Shown here: in pieces, positions 43,883 through 52,282 of the stretch | Position numbering within the stretch: the stretch's first letter is position 1 | Layout: the number at the start of each line of letters is the position of its first letter | Assembly (NCBI GenBank): GCA_003483885.1 | Contig: DMXI01000271.1 | Coordinates: 14,795 to 78,794 of the forward strand | DNA: 64,000 bases | From: Microscillaceae bacterium | GTDB lineage: Bacteria; Bacteroidota; Bacteroidia; Cytophagales; Microscillaceae | Direction: 5' to 3' | Notes under the pieces: generated by a model | The model's input: the letters and a program-made list of their open reading frames with translations, nothing else | What the model was told of the DNA's origin: nothing | The model's database searches: none | Program-made: the position numbers and the translations under genes

Positions 43883-44749
43883 TCATTGACAGTATTTATT
43901 TAGAGTGCGCTGTACACCACTGACATAACCCTGCCCAAATAAATTGACGTGCACCAATAACGGATACAAATTGTAAATATCTTTTCTATTGTCAAAGCCT
44001 GGTTCCAACAGAAACGCCTCCTGATAAGCCTCATAAAATCGTTGGTGAAAACCCCCAAACATATGAGTAAAAGCAATTTCGGTTTCTCGTAGACCATAAT
44101 ACACCGCAGGATCAATCAAAGCCACCAAGCCCAGATGATTACTCATGACATTGCCCGACCATAAATCCCCGTGGAGCAAGGCCGGCTTTTCATTGGGAAT
44201 CAAGCCTGGAAGCTTAGCATAGAGTTGATCAAATTGACGGAGCATAGCTGCACTAAGATAACCCTCATAAAAAGCTTTCCCTGCCTGAATTTTGAGCCGC
44301 TTTTCTATGAAAAAATCAATGCCATTTTCCAACGAATCGTTGATTTGCTCTAAGCGACCAATGTAATTATTGTGCTCCAGCCCAAAACAAGCGTTTGTAT
44401 GGCGATGAAGCCTGGCCAGTGACTGTCCAAAATCTTCCCAATAATTGTTTTTAGTCCGACGTCCAGCGATAAATTCCAGCAATAAAAAATCCTCGCCTAC
44501 GCCTAATACCTCTGGAATGTGAATCTCTTCTGCTTCTCGAAGAGTTTGCAATCCTTGAGCTTCAAGGGCAAACATATCTTTAGGAGCCAACTCATTGTAT
44601 TTGATAAAAAATTGCCCCTCAGAGGTGTTCAAGGCTACGGCCTGATTGATACTGCCTCCTCCCAGTGCCATATATTCATCTATAGACACCGATTTGCCTA
44701 AGCTCTGAAACAAAGCACGCTCGAAAAATGCAGTAGGATTCTCAAACAT
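43883..44749 (-). CDS. Fructosamine-3-kinase family (ketosamine/ribulosamine kinase)
   Basis: This 288-residue kinase of the APH/FN3K fold phosphorylates ketosamines on glycated proteins, destabilising them. It shows the N-terminal GGGSINQAVALNTSEG loop, the lysine in FFIKYNE, the catalytic loop LLHGDLWSGNVM and the metal-binding ALIDPAVYYGLRE. The C-terminal FNLYPLLVHVNLFG pattern is also typical (here YNLYPLLVHVNLFGQGY). Bacterial members studied act mainly on ribulosamines and erythrulosamines. It follows the LMW phosphatase gene by four bases, a pairing seen in other bacteria. Confidence 0.9.
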   Translation of the reverse strand: MFENPTAFFERALFQSLGKSVSIDEYMALGGGSINQAVALNTSEGQFFIKYNELAPKDMFALEAQGLQTLREAEEIHIPEVLGVGEDFLLLEFIAGRRTKNNYWEDFGQSLARLHRHTNACFGLEHNNYIGRLEQINDSLENGIDFFIEKRLKIQAGKAFYEGYLSAAMLRQFDQLYAKLPGLIPNEKPALLHGDLWSGNVMSNHLGLVALIDPAVYYGLRETEIAFTHMFGGFHQRFYEAYQEAFLLEPGFDNRKDIYNLYPLLVHVNLFGQGYVSGVQRTLNKYCQ

Positions 44750-44753
44750 AGGC

Positions 44754-45230
44754 TTAGTTTTCGGCTTGTTGTATATGAGCTAAAAACTTTTCATTAGAAC
44801 GTTTTAAAATCTGGTAGACGTTTTCAAAGCCATCAATCCCACCATAATAAGGGTCTGGTACTTCTCCTCCCTGATCTAGCTCGTCAAAATCACGCATGAG
44901 CATGACTTGAGCTTTGATACTCTTGGGGTCATTGGTGAGTCGCATAATATTGCGATAGTTCGATTTATCCATAGCCAGTACATAATCAAATTCGTGCAAA
45001 TCTTCTTCAGTAACCTGGCGAGCCCTGCTGGTAAGTTCAAGTTGGTGTTTTTTGGCCGTATCTTGCATTCTGGAATCAGCCAATTCTCCTACATGGTAGG
45101 CACCAGTACCTGCTGAATCACAAGAAATTTGGTCGGTCAAATTGTTTTTTTCCAACAAATCCTGGAACACACCTTCGGCCATCGGTGAACGGCAAATGTT
45201 TCCAAGACATACAAATAGTACTTTTTTCAT
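44754..45230 (-). CDS. Low-molecular-weight protein-tyrosine-phosphatase-like enzyme
   Basis: This 158-residue enzyme has the P-loop CLGNICRS with nucleophile C8 and R14 (C-x5-R) and the acid loop PDPYYGG near residue 125. ATG 45230 is chosen because it places the P-loop at residue 8, as in all LMW-PTPs; ATG 45272 would add 14 residues. Four bases separate it from the FN3K gene. In Thermus and Staphylococcus homologues this enzyme type also removes phosphate from ribulosamine 5-phosphates, so the pair probably serves repair of glycated proteins; a signalling role remains possible. Confidence 0.9.
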   Translation of the reverse strand: MKKVLFVCLGNICRSPMAEGVFQDLLEKNNLTDQISCDSAGTGAYHVGELADSRMQDTAKKHQLELTSRARQVTEEDLHEFDYVLAMDKSNYRNIMRLTNDPKSIKAQVMLMRDFDELDQGGEVPDPYYGGIDGFENVYQILKRSNEKFLAHIQQAEN

Positions 45231-45249
45231 AAGTGAAAGTTTGGTGTAA

Positions 45250-45416
45250 TTAAGAGTATGTTTAACATTCATTGATTAGGCCTTTTACGCGACTTTTCAG
45301 ATTATATATTATCAAATTTATCTGCAATAGCGCTGCTATTCCCTCAAAATTTGACGCATCTAATCCAAAAATTCATCATAAAACCTCCTGTAAACGAAAA
45401 TTTAAACATACTCTAA
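45250..45416. repeat. MITE-like dispersed repeat, family 2, copy 3
   Basis: The ends TTAAGAGTATGTTTAACATT and AAAATTTAAACATACTCTAA are imperfect inverted copies, similar to those at 9524 and 13977. The interior shares the motif starting TTTGACGCATCTAATCC (45350) with copy 1, and AATAGC-GCTATT with copy 2. Its length is 167 bases and it has no coding potential. Confidence 0.65.
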
Positions 45417-45441
45417 ACCCAGGGGAAAACTAAAAAAACAT

Positions 45442-47109
45442 TCAGGATTGTTCAAATAAAACCAACTTTTCGTTGAGCAAAACCCCATCTAACCCCATGG
45501 CTTGCCCGCTGGCTAAAGCCTGGGCTTGCGTATGCACTATAGGTTCGCCTTGAGCATTAAAAGAGGTATTGATCAGCGCCAAAATGCCATGTTGTTTTTC
45601 TAAATGGGTGAGTAGATAAAACATCAAAGGATTTTGGCTGCTATCGCGAATCACCTGAATGCGAGCGGTTCCATTGACGTGGACTACCCCAGCCAAAGCC
45701 TCCTGATATTGGGGTAAAATCTCAAAATCCATCAACATATAATCGGCCAAATGAGAGAGGGAAGTTTGCCCAGTAACCAAGGCAGCGTTTCGAGCCAGCA
45801 TGATAGGTGCTATGGGACGGTACCACTCCCTTTTTTTACAATCTTCACTTATTTTTTTAGCCAAAGCTTTAGAATGGGGCAAAGCCACAATGCTACGATT
45901 CCCTAGGGCACGAGGCCCCACTTCTCCCGATCCTTGAAAAATACCAATGATTTTATCTTGTAAAATGGCTTCGGTAAGCTGAAAAATGAGGGACATGTTG
46001 GGCTTGGTAGGATTGTAGGTGGTTCCAACATTGTTGAGATAAGGTGAGTGTAGTTTTACTTTGTGTTGCTTTTTCCACTCCAAAAACGCTGCCCCTCCAA
46101 TAGATAAGCCCGAATCGTTGCAACAAGGCGGAATATACACTTCTTTGAACCAACCATTGCGTACGATTTGCCGATTGGTAGGAATACTCAAGGCACAACC
46201 ACCCGCATAGTATAAATAGTCAGCTTTGAGTTGTTGTTGGAGTGTTTGCAGACGCGTTAAGAATTGTTGTTGAAAAATGTATTGAAAAGCAAAAGCAATG
46301 TCTTGCAAAAAAGAGTCGGTTAAATCTCCCATTTTGCCCTGCCAACCGAAGCGTTGTTGGGCACTTTCGTGGAAATGATCTTTTTGGGTCCAATAATCAA
46401 AAAAGTAATTATTTTCTTCTAGCCATTGAATGATTTCTGGATGGTATCGTCCGTAAGCAGCAAAACCCATGAGCTTGCCTGCCAAACTATTATGATGCTT
46501 GGGTGAAACGCCCAACAAGGCAAAACTCAATCCATTGGCATTGAAAAAGTGAGTGAACTCGCGCAAATCCCAATCACAGGCAAGTACCCTTAGCTCCCGG
46601 TTTTGATAATGAAAAGCCGCAAAATTGCCCAAACTAGCTCCTCCATCAAAGCTTATGAGCAAACTATTGTCTTTGAATTCGCCAAAAAAGGGAAGACAAG
46701 AAAACACATGAGCTAGTTCGTGAGACACACTATAGGTTTTTATCGGCTTCCCTTGCCACTTTTCTAATTCCAGCCACCCATAACCTTCTTGAGCTTGCAC
46801 TCCTAGTTGTTTTTCGGGTAAAGTGTCAAAGCGAACTTTGCCATTTTTACTGATAAAGCTGCTGCCCACAAAAGAATTGACAAACACCCAATCGCAATTT
46901 CCAGGAATATTGACCAATTTTTTGTTGAGAATGGTCTCCAGATGGTGAGGCATTTGGTGATCGTATTTCTTGCGCGTATAACGTTCTAGTTGGAGGTATT
47001 GCTTGACTTCGCCCGATTGCATCAGGCAAAGCGAATGGTCATGGACATACCCTGGATACCCCAAATTGTTACGATCCTGTATTCCGTAAATGGCTAGAGT
47101 TGCATTCAT
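45442..47109 (-). CDS. Carbamoyltransferase, NodU/CmcH/TobZ family
   Basis: This 555-residue enzyme transfers a carbamoyl group to an alcohol, through a carbamoyl-adenylate. The Kae1-like N-terminal domain (1-345) has SHELAHVFSCLPF with the metal-binding histidines, SFDGGASLG and the YAGGCALSIPTNRQI helix. The C-terminal domain (about 350-555) shows GVGPRALGNRSIVA-type residues (here EVGPRALGNRSIV) and ALINTSFNAQGEPIV. The likely start is ATG 47109; a TTG two codons upstream is less plausible. No biosynthetic cluster surrounds it, so the acceptor is unknown. Confidence 0.9.
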   Translation of the reverse strand: MNATLAIYGIQDRNNLGYPGYVHDHSLCLMQSGEVKQYLQLERYTRKKYDHQMPHHLETILNKKLVNIPGNCDWVFVNSFVGSSFISKNGKVRFDTLPEKQLGVQAQEGYGWLELEKWQGKPIKTYSVSHELAHVFSCLPFFGEFKDNSLLISFDGGASLGNFAAFHYQNRELRVLACDWDLREFTHFFNANGLSFALLGVSPKHHNSLAGKLMGFAAYGRYHPEIIQWLEENNYFFDYWTQKDHFHESAQQRFGWQGKMGDLTDSFLQDIAFAFQYIFQQQFLTRLQTLQQQLKADYLYYAGGCALSIPTNRQIVRNGWFKEVYIPPCCNDSGLSIGGAAFLEWKKQHKVKLHSPYLNNVGTTYNPTKPNMSLIFQLTEAILQDKIIGIFQGSGEVGPRALGNRSIVALPHSKALAKKISEDCKKREWYRPIAPIMLARNAALVTGQTSLSHLADYMLMDFEILPQYQEALAGVVHVNGTARIQVIRDSSQNPLMFYLLTHLEKQHGILALINTSFNAQGEPIVHTQAQALASGQAMGLDGVLLNEKLVLFEQS

Positions 47110-47112
47110 CTT

Positions 47113-47163
47113 CAAAGGTAATAGGCCAGCGCTAATTTTAAATCAAAAGCTTTTATAGTTTTG
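47113..47163. promoter_or_regulatory. Divergent promoter region, carbamoyltransferase / prmC
   Basis: The 75-base gap between divergent start codons has TAGTTTTG (47156-47163, plus strand), a good -7 box for prmC, and TACCTTTG (47120-47113, minus strand) only four bases before the carbamoyltransferase ATG, with TTG at 47147-47145 upstream. If used, the latter would give a nearly leaderless transcript. The -33 match for prmC is poor. Confidence 0.4.
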
Positions 47164-47184
47164 TAGCAGAAAACGCTAAAACCC

Positions 47185-48057
47185 ATGACAACAATAGCCA
47201 CCAAACAACTTTTTGACGAATATCGCCAACAACTACAAACTATTTATGCTCCAGAAGAGGCTCAAACCATCGTCTTTTGGTTACTGGAACATTTCTTAGC
47301 ATTGAATCGAACCAATGTTTTGATTAATCAGACTATTGAAATAAGCCAGACGCAGCAACAAGCCTTGAATAATGCACTTGAGAGACTAAAAAAACACGAA
47401 CCTATTCAATACATTGTAGGATATACTGAATTTTACGGGCTTACCTTTCATGTGCGACCAGGAGTGCTGATTCCTCGCCCCGAAACCGAGGAGTTAGTAG
47501 AGTGGGTGGTACAGGACTACCGAGATCAAGTCGTAAACATACTAGATATTGGCACGGGTAGTGGTTGTATTGCCATCAGTTTGGCCAAGAATTTAGCCCA
47601 ATCAAAAGTACAGGCGCTGGATGTTTCTTCTGAAGCGCTCCAGGTGGCCCAATCCAATGCTGTTGAAAATAAAGCCAAGGTGCAATTCATCCAAGAGGAT
47701 ATCCTAAACCCTCAAACGCTGTTACAACTCATTCCTGATCATTCGCTCGATGTTGTGGTGAGTAATCCTCCGTATGTAACCCCAGCCGAAAAATCTCAAA
47801 TGCAAGCCAATGTGCTAGACTTTGAACCTGATTTGGCTTTGTTTATTCCTCAGGAACAACCCTTACTATTTTATAAAGCCATTGCTCAATTAGCTACCCA
47901 AAAATTGAAAACTTATGGGAGACTTTACTTTGAGATCAATGAGCAGTTTGGCAATGAGACTAAACAGATGCTGGAAGATTTGGGTTTTCAGGACATCATC
48001 ATTCGAAAAGATGGTTTTGGCAAAGATCGTATGGTGAAGGCTTCTTATTTAGACTAG
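47185..48057 (+). CDS. prmC: Release factor glutamine methyltransferase
   Basis: This 290-residue SAM-dependent enzyme methylates the glutamine of the GGQ motif in release factors RF1 and RF2. It has an N-terminal helical domain (1-80), the linker block IPRPETEELVEW (about 96-107), the SAM-binding motif ILDIGTGSGCIAISLA and the catalytic NPPYV. The C-terminal FQDIIIRKDGFGKDRMVKA closes the fold. The length is typical. A decayed copy of its 3' part lies about 0.8 kb downstream. Confidence 0.95.
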   Translation: MTTIATKQLFDEYRQQLQTIYAPEEAQTIVFWLLEHFLALNRTNVLINQTIEISQTQQQALNNALERLKKHEPIQYIVGYTEFYGLTFHVRPGVLIPRPETEELVEWVVQDYRDQVVNILDIGTGSGCIAISLAKNLAQSKVQALDVSSEALQVAQSNAVENKAKVQFIQEDILNPQTLLQLIPDHSLDVVVSNPPYVTPAEKSQMQANVLDFEPDLALFIPQEQPLLFYKAIAQLATQKLKTYGRLYFEINEQFGNETKQMLEDLGFQDIIIRKDGFGKDRMVKASYLD

Positions 48058-48247
48058 GGTAGGTGAAGGGAAATGGTTGTCAGATAGGTTGTCTGATCAA
48101 TTAGTTTCTTTTCTTTTGATGCTGGGATTATTTTGAGCATTTGGTGCTAAAGGTGGTAAGAACTCAGCTGAACTGTTGCCAGTTGGCAGGAGGAAAAGTA
48201 GCACTCGAAATATTTACTTTTTGCCTGGAATACTATAAGAAAGAACA

Positions 48248-48661
48248 TTATACCCCAAGCCATAGTTTAGCCTCCTCTAAACTACCAAAGTACCTAATTT
48301 CATTTTTAGTGGTTTTTTCGTTGGCTTCATCTGTTAACTGAGTAATAGAAAGCTTAGATATTAATTCCTCGGGTACCACAAAACAAAATTTTTCTACACC
48401 AGGCATTTCCAATACTGGAGTACTTATATTTTCTACCATCCAAAGTTGCAAGTCAGGAGATATAGGAAAATTAAACTCACGGTTATCTACTAAAATTAAG
48501 CGAGGCTTTATCTCAAAAACAGAAGCTTTCCATTTAAGCAATAACTCTCTAAATTGATGTTCATTCATATAAAGAGTGCTTGCTTTATTAATGTTGTAAT
48601 GAAATGATAATTCTTTATCAAAGAATATCTCATTGTATTTATCATTCACTAAAGTTTCCAT
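48248..48661 (-). CDS. STAS/SpoIIAA-like protein
   Basis: This 137-residue protein is a distant relative of the tandem pair at 14255-15183: METLVNDKYNEIFFDKEL, RELLLKWKASVFEIKPRLIL, SPDLQLWMVENISTPVLE and YFGSLEEAKLWLGV occupy the same positions as the conserved blocks there. There is no signal or membrane segment. The fold assignment is by pattern; the function is unknown but a partner-switching role is plausible. It lies between prmC and the prmC relic, on the opposite strand. Confidence 0.6.
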   Translation of the reverse strand: METLVNDKYNEIFFDKELSFHYNINKASTLYMNEHQFRELLLKWKASVFEIKPRLILVDNREFNFPISPDLQLWMVENISTPVLEMPGVEKFCFVVPEELISKLSITQLTDEANEKTTKNEIRYFGSLEEAKLWLGV

Positions 48662-48837
48662 AAATCTTAAATAGAATATTAAATAAAATAGGAAGTATTG
48701 GGCGAGAAGGTGTTGCTGGTATTAGTTGTAGAATAAAGAATAGCAATACTATATTTATACTCTAATAGTTATTCCAAAGTTTTAAAAGCCACCCACTAAT
48801 TTTATCAGAAGCACATAACAAGGAGATCATAATTTTG
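48662..48837. other. Intergenic region upstream of the prmC relic
   Basis: AT-rich sequence of 176 bases, with no gene visible; it should contain the promoter of the STAS-like gene (minus strand). Confidence 0.4.
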
Positions 48838-49018
48838 TTGAATAATCCCCTCTATGTAATTCACCACCGAAAAATCTTAAATACACACCAATATGTTAGA
48901 TTTTGACCCTGATTTGGCCTTGGGACCAAAAAGATGTTGGAAAGTTGTGATTTTCAAGAAATAGCCATCAGAAAGGCAGGTTGGCAAAGATCTTATGATA
49001 AGAGCGATTTATCCTAAA
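48838..49018 (+). pseudogene. Decayed 3' fragment of prmC
   Basis: From GAATAATCCCCTCTATGTAA onward the sequence follows the prmC segment encoding SNPPYVTPAEKSQ...DFEPDLAL, with a frameshift and a stop. It then jumps over about 120 bases to the part encoding TKQMLEDLGFQDIIIRK, here reading TKKMLESCDFQEIAIRKAG. The identity is obvious at base level despite many changes. It lies on the same strand as prmC and is non-functional. It probably arose by local duplication or recombination with a related strain, then decayed. Confidence 0.75.
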
Positions 49019-49020
49019 AA

Positions 49021-50403
49021 CTAGTAGAAGATGGTACACTTCGATAACGATGACTTCAATCTTGCCATTTCTTGATCACTCACTTGAGTACGATATAACA
49101 TAAGTTTTTTGAGACGTTTTAATGCTGAAATGCTTTCGGGTAGCTTTGCAATAGGGTTATCTCTCAAGTCCAGGTATTCTAATTTGGTTAAACTCGAGAT
49201 CGCATCAGGAAGCGAATAGAGTGCGTTTTTGCTCAGGTTTAAGTGATTCAGTTTCGTGAGATTTTGAATATCATCAGGGAGCTGGGTCAATCCAATACTT
49301 GACATATGTAGTTGGCGCAGTTTTTTTAATTGCCAAATTGCATCATTTTTTTGATGTATTGCATTGCCTGATATTTTTAAAGTCAACAATTCTTTTAATT
49401 GCTCAAATCCATCAGGAAGTGTCGTCAGGTGATTGTTAGAAAGGTACAAACTAGTTAAACGAAGTTGGGTAATGAAGGAGGGGAGGGCACGCAATTGATT
49501 ATTTTCCAAGGTCAAGTTACGCAACCCCCGAAGATTGCCTAAAGCCTCAGGGAAGTTTTCTAACTTGTTATGATTTAATAGCAGACCAGTGAGTTTATTG
49601 AGCTGATCAATGTTGTGAGGCAAATGGGCAATTTGATTGGTATTAAGCGCCAAAACCCGTAGTTGTGGCATACTAAGTAGGGCCTGAGGAAAAGTAGATA
49701 ACTTATTATTGGATAAAACCAGGGTTTGAAGCTGGGTTAATTGATCCAAACGTGGTGAGACATCAGCGAGCTGATTATTATTAAAATATATTTCATTGAG
49801 CTGGGTAAGGTGAGTGATTTCTTCTGGGAATTTTTCAAAAGTATTGAAGCTTAAATCCAAACTAGTAAGGTTTGCAAGGCGAGTAAAGTTCTTAGGTAAA
49901 CGATTGAGTTTGTTAAATCTTAAAAAGAGCGTTTTGAGCGACTGTAAATTGCCCATACTCTCTGGCAATGCCTTTAATTTGTTTTCTTTTAGGCTGAGTT
50001 TATATAAACTACCTAAATCTCCTATGCTTTGTGGCAAGGTTTCCAATGCATTACTGTCTAATGCCAATGAGCCGAGTCGGTTCAGGTTCCCAATAGATTC
50101 TGGCAGTGCCTTAAGTTGGTTTCTTTCCAGATAAAGCTCCGTCAAATGTGTCAATTTCCCGATAGCATCTGGCAAGGCTTTTAACTGTTTATAATGGGCA
50201 AACAATACTCGCTGATTAAGCTCTAAAATATGTTCAGCCAATACCCCCTCTGTCTCTCCATAAAGTGTGGTATAAATACTATGGTACTCGACTACTATAG
50301 TTTGTAAAGCTGGATTACCTTTGGCCATTTCCAGGGCCAAGGCCACGTTTTTTGTGTTGTCTGATTGTAGTAGTTGGATAAATTGGGTTTGGTAAGCATT
50401 CAT
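49021..50403 (-). CDS. Leucine-rich-repeat protein, cytosolic
   Basis: This 460-residue protein has a 70-residue helical N-terminus (QTQFIQLLQSDNTKNVALAL) followed by about sixteen regular 23-residue LRRs, such as LTELYLERNQLKALPESIGN and LNHLNLSKNALYSLPDAISS. The repeats belong to the bacterial LPxxIxxLxxLxxLxLxxN type. No signal peptide is visible. The N-terminal part resembles the helical lead-in of other LRR proteins in Microscilla-like genomes. It is probably a protein-protein interaction scaffold. An inverted repeat lies 22 bases upstream. Confidence 0.85.
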   Translation of the reverse strand: MNAYQTQFIQLLQSDNTKNVALALEMAKGNPALQTIVVEYHSIYTTLYGETEGVLAEHILELNQRVLFAHYKQLKALPDAIGKLTHLTELYLERNQLKALPESIGNLNRLGSLALDSNALETLPQSIGDLGSLYKLSLKENKLKALPESMGNLQSLKTLFLRFNKLNRLPKNFTRLANLTSLDLSFNTFEKFPEEITHLTQLNEIYFNNNQLADVSPRLDQLTQLQTLVLSNNKLSTFPQALLSMPQLRVLALNTNQIAHLPHNIDQLNKLTGLLLNHNKLENFPEALGNLRGLRNLTLENNQLRALPSFITQLRLTSLYLSNNHLTTLPDGFEQLKELLTLKISGNAIHQKNDAIWQLKKLRQLHMSSIGLTQLPDDIQNLTKLNHLNLSKNALYSLPDAISSLTKLEYLDLRDNPIAKLPESISALKRLKKLMLYRTQVSDQEMARLKSSLSKCTIFY

Positions 50404-50424
50404 AGGTTATGACAAAATAAAGTC

Positions 50425-50465
50425 AACCTCAAGGTTTTTGAAATACCAAAAAAGACCTTGAGGTT
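50425..50465 (-). terminator. Inverted repeat after the SMP-30 gene
   Basis: AACCTCAAGGT (50425-50435) and ACCTTGAGGTT (50455-50465) are perfect inverted copies, beginning 14 bases after the stop of the SMP-30 gene on the minus strand. The T-rich stretch lies in the loop, so termination is likely but the form is atypical. Confidence 0.6.
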
Positions 50466-50478
50466 TCTGTTGCGAGGT

Positions 50479-51441
50479 TTACCAGTGCAACATAGGTTGA
50501 CCTGCCACTGGAGAGCGAAAGGTAACCAGCTTGTCCATCGCCAATGAACCCATATAAACAGTTTTTAAATCTTCTCCTCCAAAGTTTACACTGGTAATTA
50601 ATTGTAAAGTTGGGCCTCCACAGGCAAACATTTGTTCAGGAGTAAGGCTTTTGGTAGCCAAGGCCCCCGCCGCTTCTGTAAGTGCCGCTTCATTAACATC
50701 CTCAAATACAGTATGTGCTTCCTGAGTTTGTGCGTCGATAATCATCAAACCATTGCGTAATACAGTGGTTACCCATACATTTCCTTCACTGTCAAAACAA
50801 AAGCCATCTACAAAACAACCTTCTCCTAAAGATTCGGGGCCAAAAGTTTCTTTTGAGCCCAAAGAACCATCAGCATTCACTGGGAATCGAGAGATTTTGC
50901 TAGCCATAGTCTCTGCTACATATAAATATTTTTCATCTTTATCCAGGCGGATTTCATTGGTAAACAAAATGCCATCAGCTACTACTCGTGGGCCATTCTG
51001 ATCAATCAAAATCACGTGCCCGTCGGGTTGTGGATCTACAGCAGCGGCAAACCAAGGGTGGCGGCGAGTAGAAATAGCCACCCACAAACGATTTTGACTA
51101 TCCACAAATACATAGTTGGTAGGGCCTAATGGTTGACCATCGAACGAATCTAACAATACTTCCATTTGGCCATTGGGTGTCATTTTCAAAACCCGGTTGT
51201 TCATCCAATCTACCAGATAGATGTTCCCTGCTTTGTCCATGGTCATGCCATTGGTTTCTCCGTTTTCTCCCAACTGTTCCTGGGAGCCATCCGCATTAAT
51301 TTTGGTAACCGCGTGGCGATTGTCAGACACCCACAAAGTATTGTCTTTTTGGGCAATGACACATTCTGGGCGGCTCAAGTCAGTGCCATAAAAGGATAAA
51401 TCAGTTTTTACGTTTAGTTTGAAGTCTTTGATCCAACTCAT
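50479..51441 (-). CDS. SMP-30/gluconolactonase-like beta-propeller
   Basis: This 320-residue six-bladed propeller has repeats with the pattern NTLWVSDNRHAVTKINADGS, GNIYLVDWMNNRVLKMTPNG and GNVWVTTVLRNGLMIIDAQT. The blade containing FTNEIRLDKDEKYLYVAETM is the usual calcium-site region (N-G-x-x-x-D/x-D) of SMP-30 lactonases. The family hydrolyses sugar lactones or organophosphates. There is no signal peptide. The enzymatic activity is plausible but not shown by sequence alone. Confidence 0.85.
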   Translation of the reverse strand: MSWIKDFKLNVKTDLSFYGTDLSRPECVIAQKDNTLWVSDNRHAVTKINADGSQEQLGENGETNGMTMDKAGNIYLVDWMNNRVLKMTPNGQMEVLLDSFDGQPLGPTNYVFVDSQNRLWVAISTRRHPWFAAAVDPQPDGHVILIDQNGPRVVADGILFTNEIRLDKDEKYLYVAETMASKISRFPVNADGSLGSKETFGPESLGEGCFVDGFCFDSEGNVWVTTVLRNGLMIIDAQTQEAHTVFEDVNEAALTEAAGALATKSLTPEQMFACGGPTLQLITSVNFGGEDLKTVYMGSLAMDKLVTFRSPVAGQPMLHW

Positions 51442-51514
51442 AGAATTTAATTTTTCTTGTGATTAATGTGATTTTTGGAAGATAGCAGATTCTAAGACCT
51501 AAAACAAACGAAGG

Positions 51515-52282
51515 CTAAGCGTTCTGTAACCAAGCAATAAAAAACAAATAGATGACTACTTCAGTTAGTTGCTGAGTAGCCCCCAAACAATCGCCAGTGT
51601 AGCCTCCAATCCATTTTTTGAAATACCAAGCCAGGTATTGCTTCAAAAGTAACAAAGGCACCAATACCAAAAATGCTGACCATTGAGGATACAACAAAAG
51701 TAAGGGGAGTTGCCCTAGAATAGTAGCCACCAACAGCTCCCACATACTCAGCTTTTTGGCTATGGGTTTTGCTTTGCTGTCTTCGTTTTCGCGCACATAT
51801 TCATGGGTAAAAATAAAAGTCAAAGCAGTGTAACGGCTCAGTGTATGTGCAATAATCAATATGGGAACAATTTTGAGGTCTTGAGCCAATGCTTTGAGTG
51901 CAAAAAACTTCACTAGGAATAGAATAATCATGCCGATGGCTCCAAAGGCTCCTACTCGAGAGTCCTTCATAATGGTGAGGATTTTTTCTTGAGTCCAACC
52001 TCCGCCAAATCCATCACATACATCGGCAAATCCATCTTCATGAAAGGCTCCGGTCATCCAAATGCCCGCCGCAAAACTCAACAAGATGGCAAGTTCAACT
52101 GGAAAAAAGAGCTGACATAAGAAATAAATAAGTGCGGTATAGCCACCTACCATCCAGCCAATGACTGGAAAATAAATAGTGGCTTTGTTGAGATATTCAG
52201 GTTTGTGGTCTACCCAGTGAGGTACAGGAATACGGGTATAAAACATGACCGCAGTCAAAAAAATATGGATTTGTTGGCGCAT
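51515..52282 (-). CDS. cobS: Adenosylcobinamide-GDP ribazoletransferase
   Basis: This 255-residue integral membrane protein joins adenosylcobinamide-GDP with alpha-ribazole in the last step of nucleotide-loop assembly of cobalamin. It has the start FYTRIPVPHW (about 16-25), the conserved acidic motif GAFHEDGFADVCDGFGGGW (about 78-96) with metal-binding residues, and five or six hydrophobic helices. No other cob genes flank it; the CobC-like phosphatase at 43153 is the nearest. The long intergenic region upstream is shared with the DEAD-box helicase on the other strand. Confidence 0.93.
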   Translation of the reverse strand: MRQQIHIFLTAVMFYTRIPVPHWVDHKPEYLNKATIYFPVIGWMVGGYTALIYFLCQLFFPVELAILLSFAAGIWMTGAFHEDGFADVCDGFGGGWTQEKILTIMKDSRVGAFGAIGMIILFLVKFFALKALAQDLKIVPILIIAHTLSRYTALTFIFTHEYVRENEDSKAKPIAKKLSMWELLVATILGQLPLLLLYPQWSAFLVLVPLLLLKQYLAWYFKKWIGGYTGDCLGATQQLTEVVIYLFFIAWLQNA

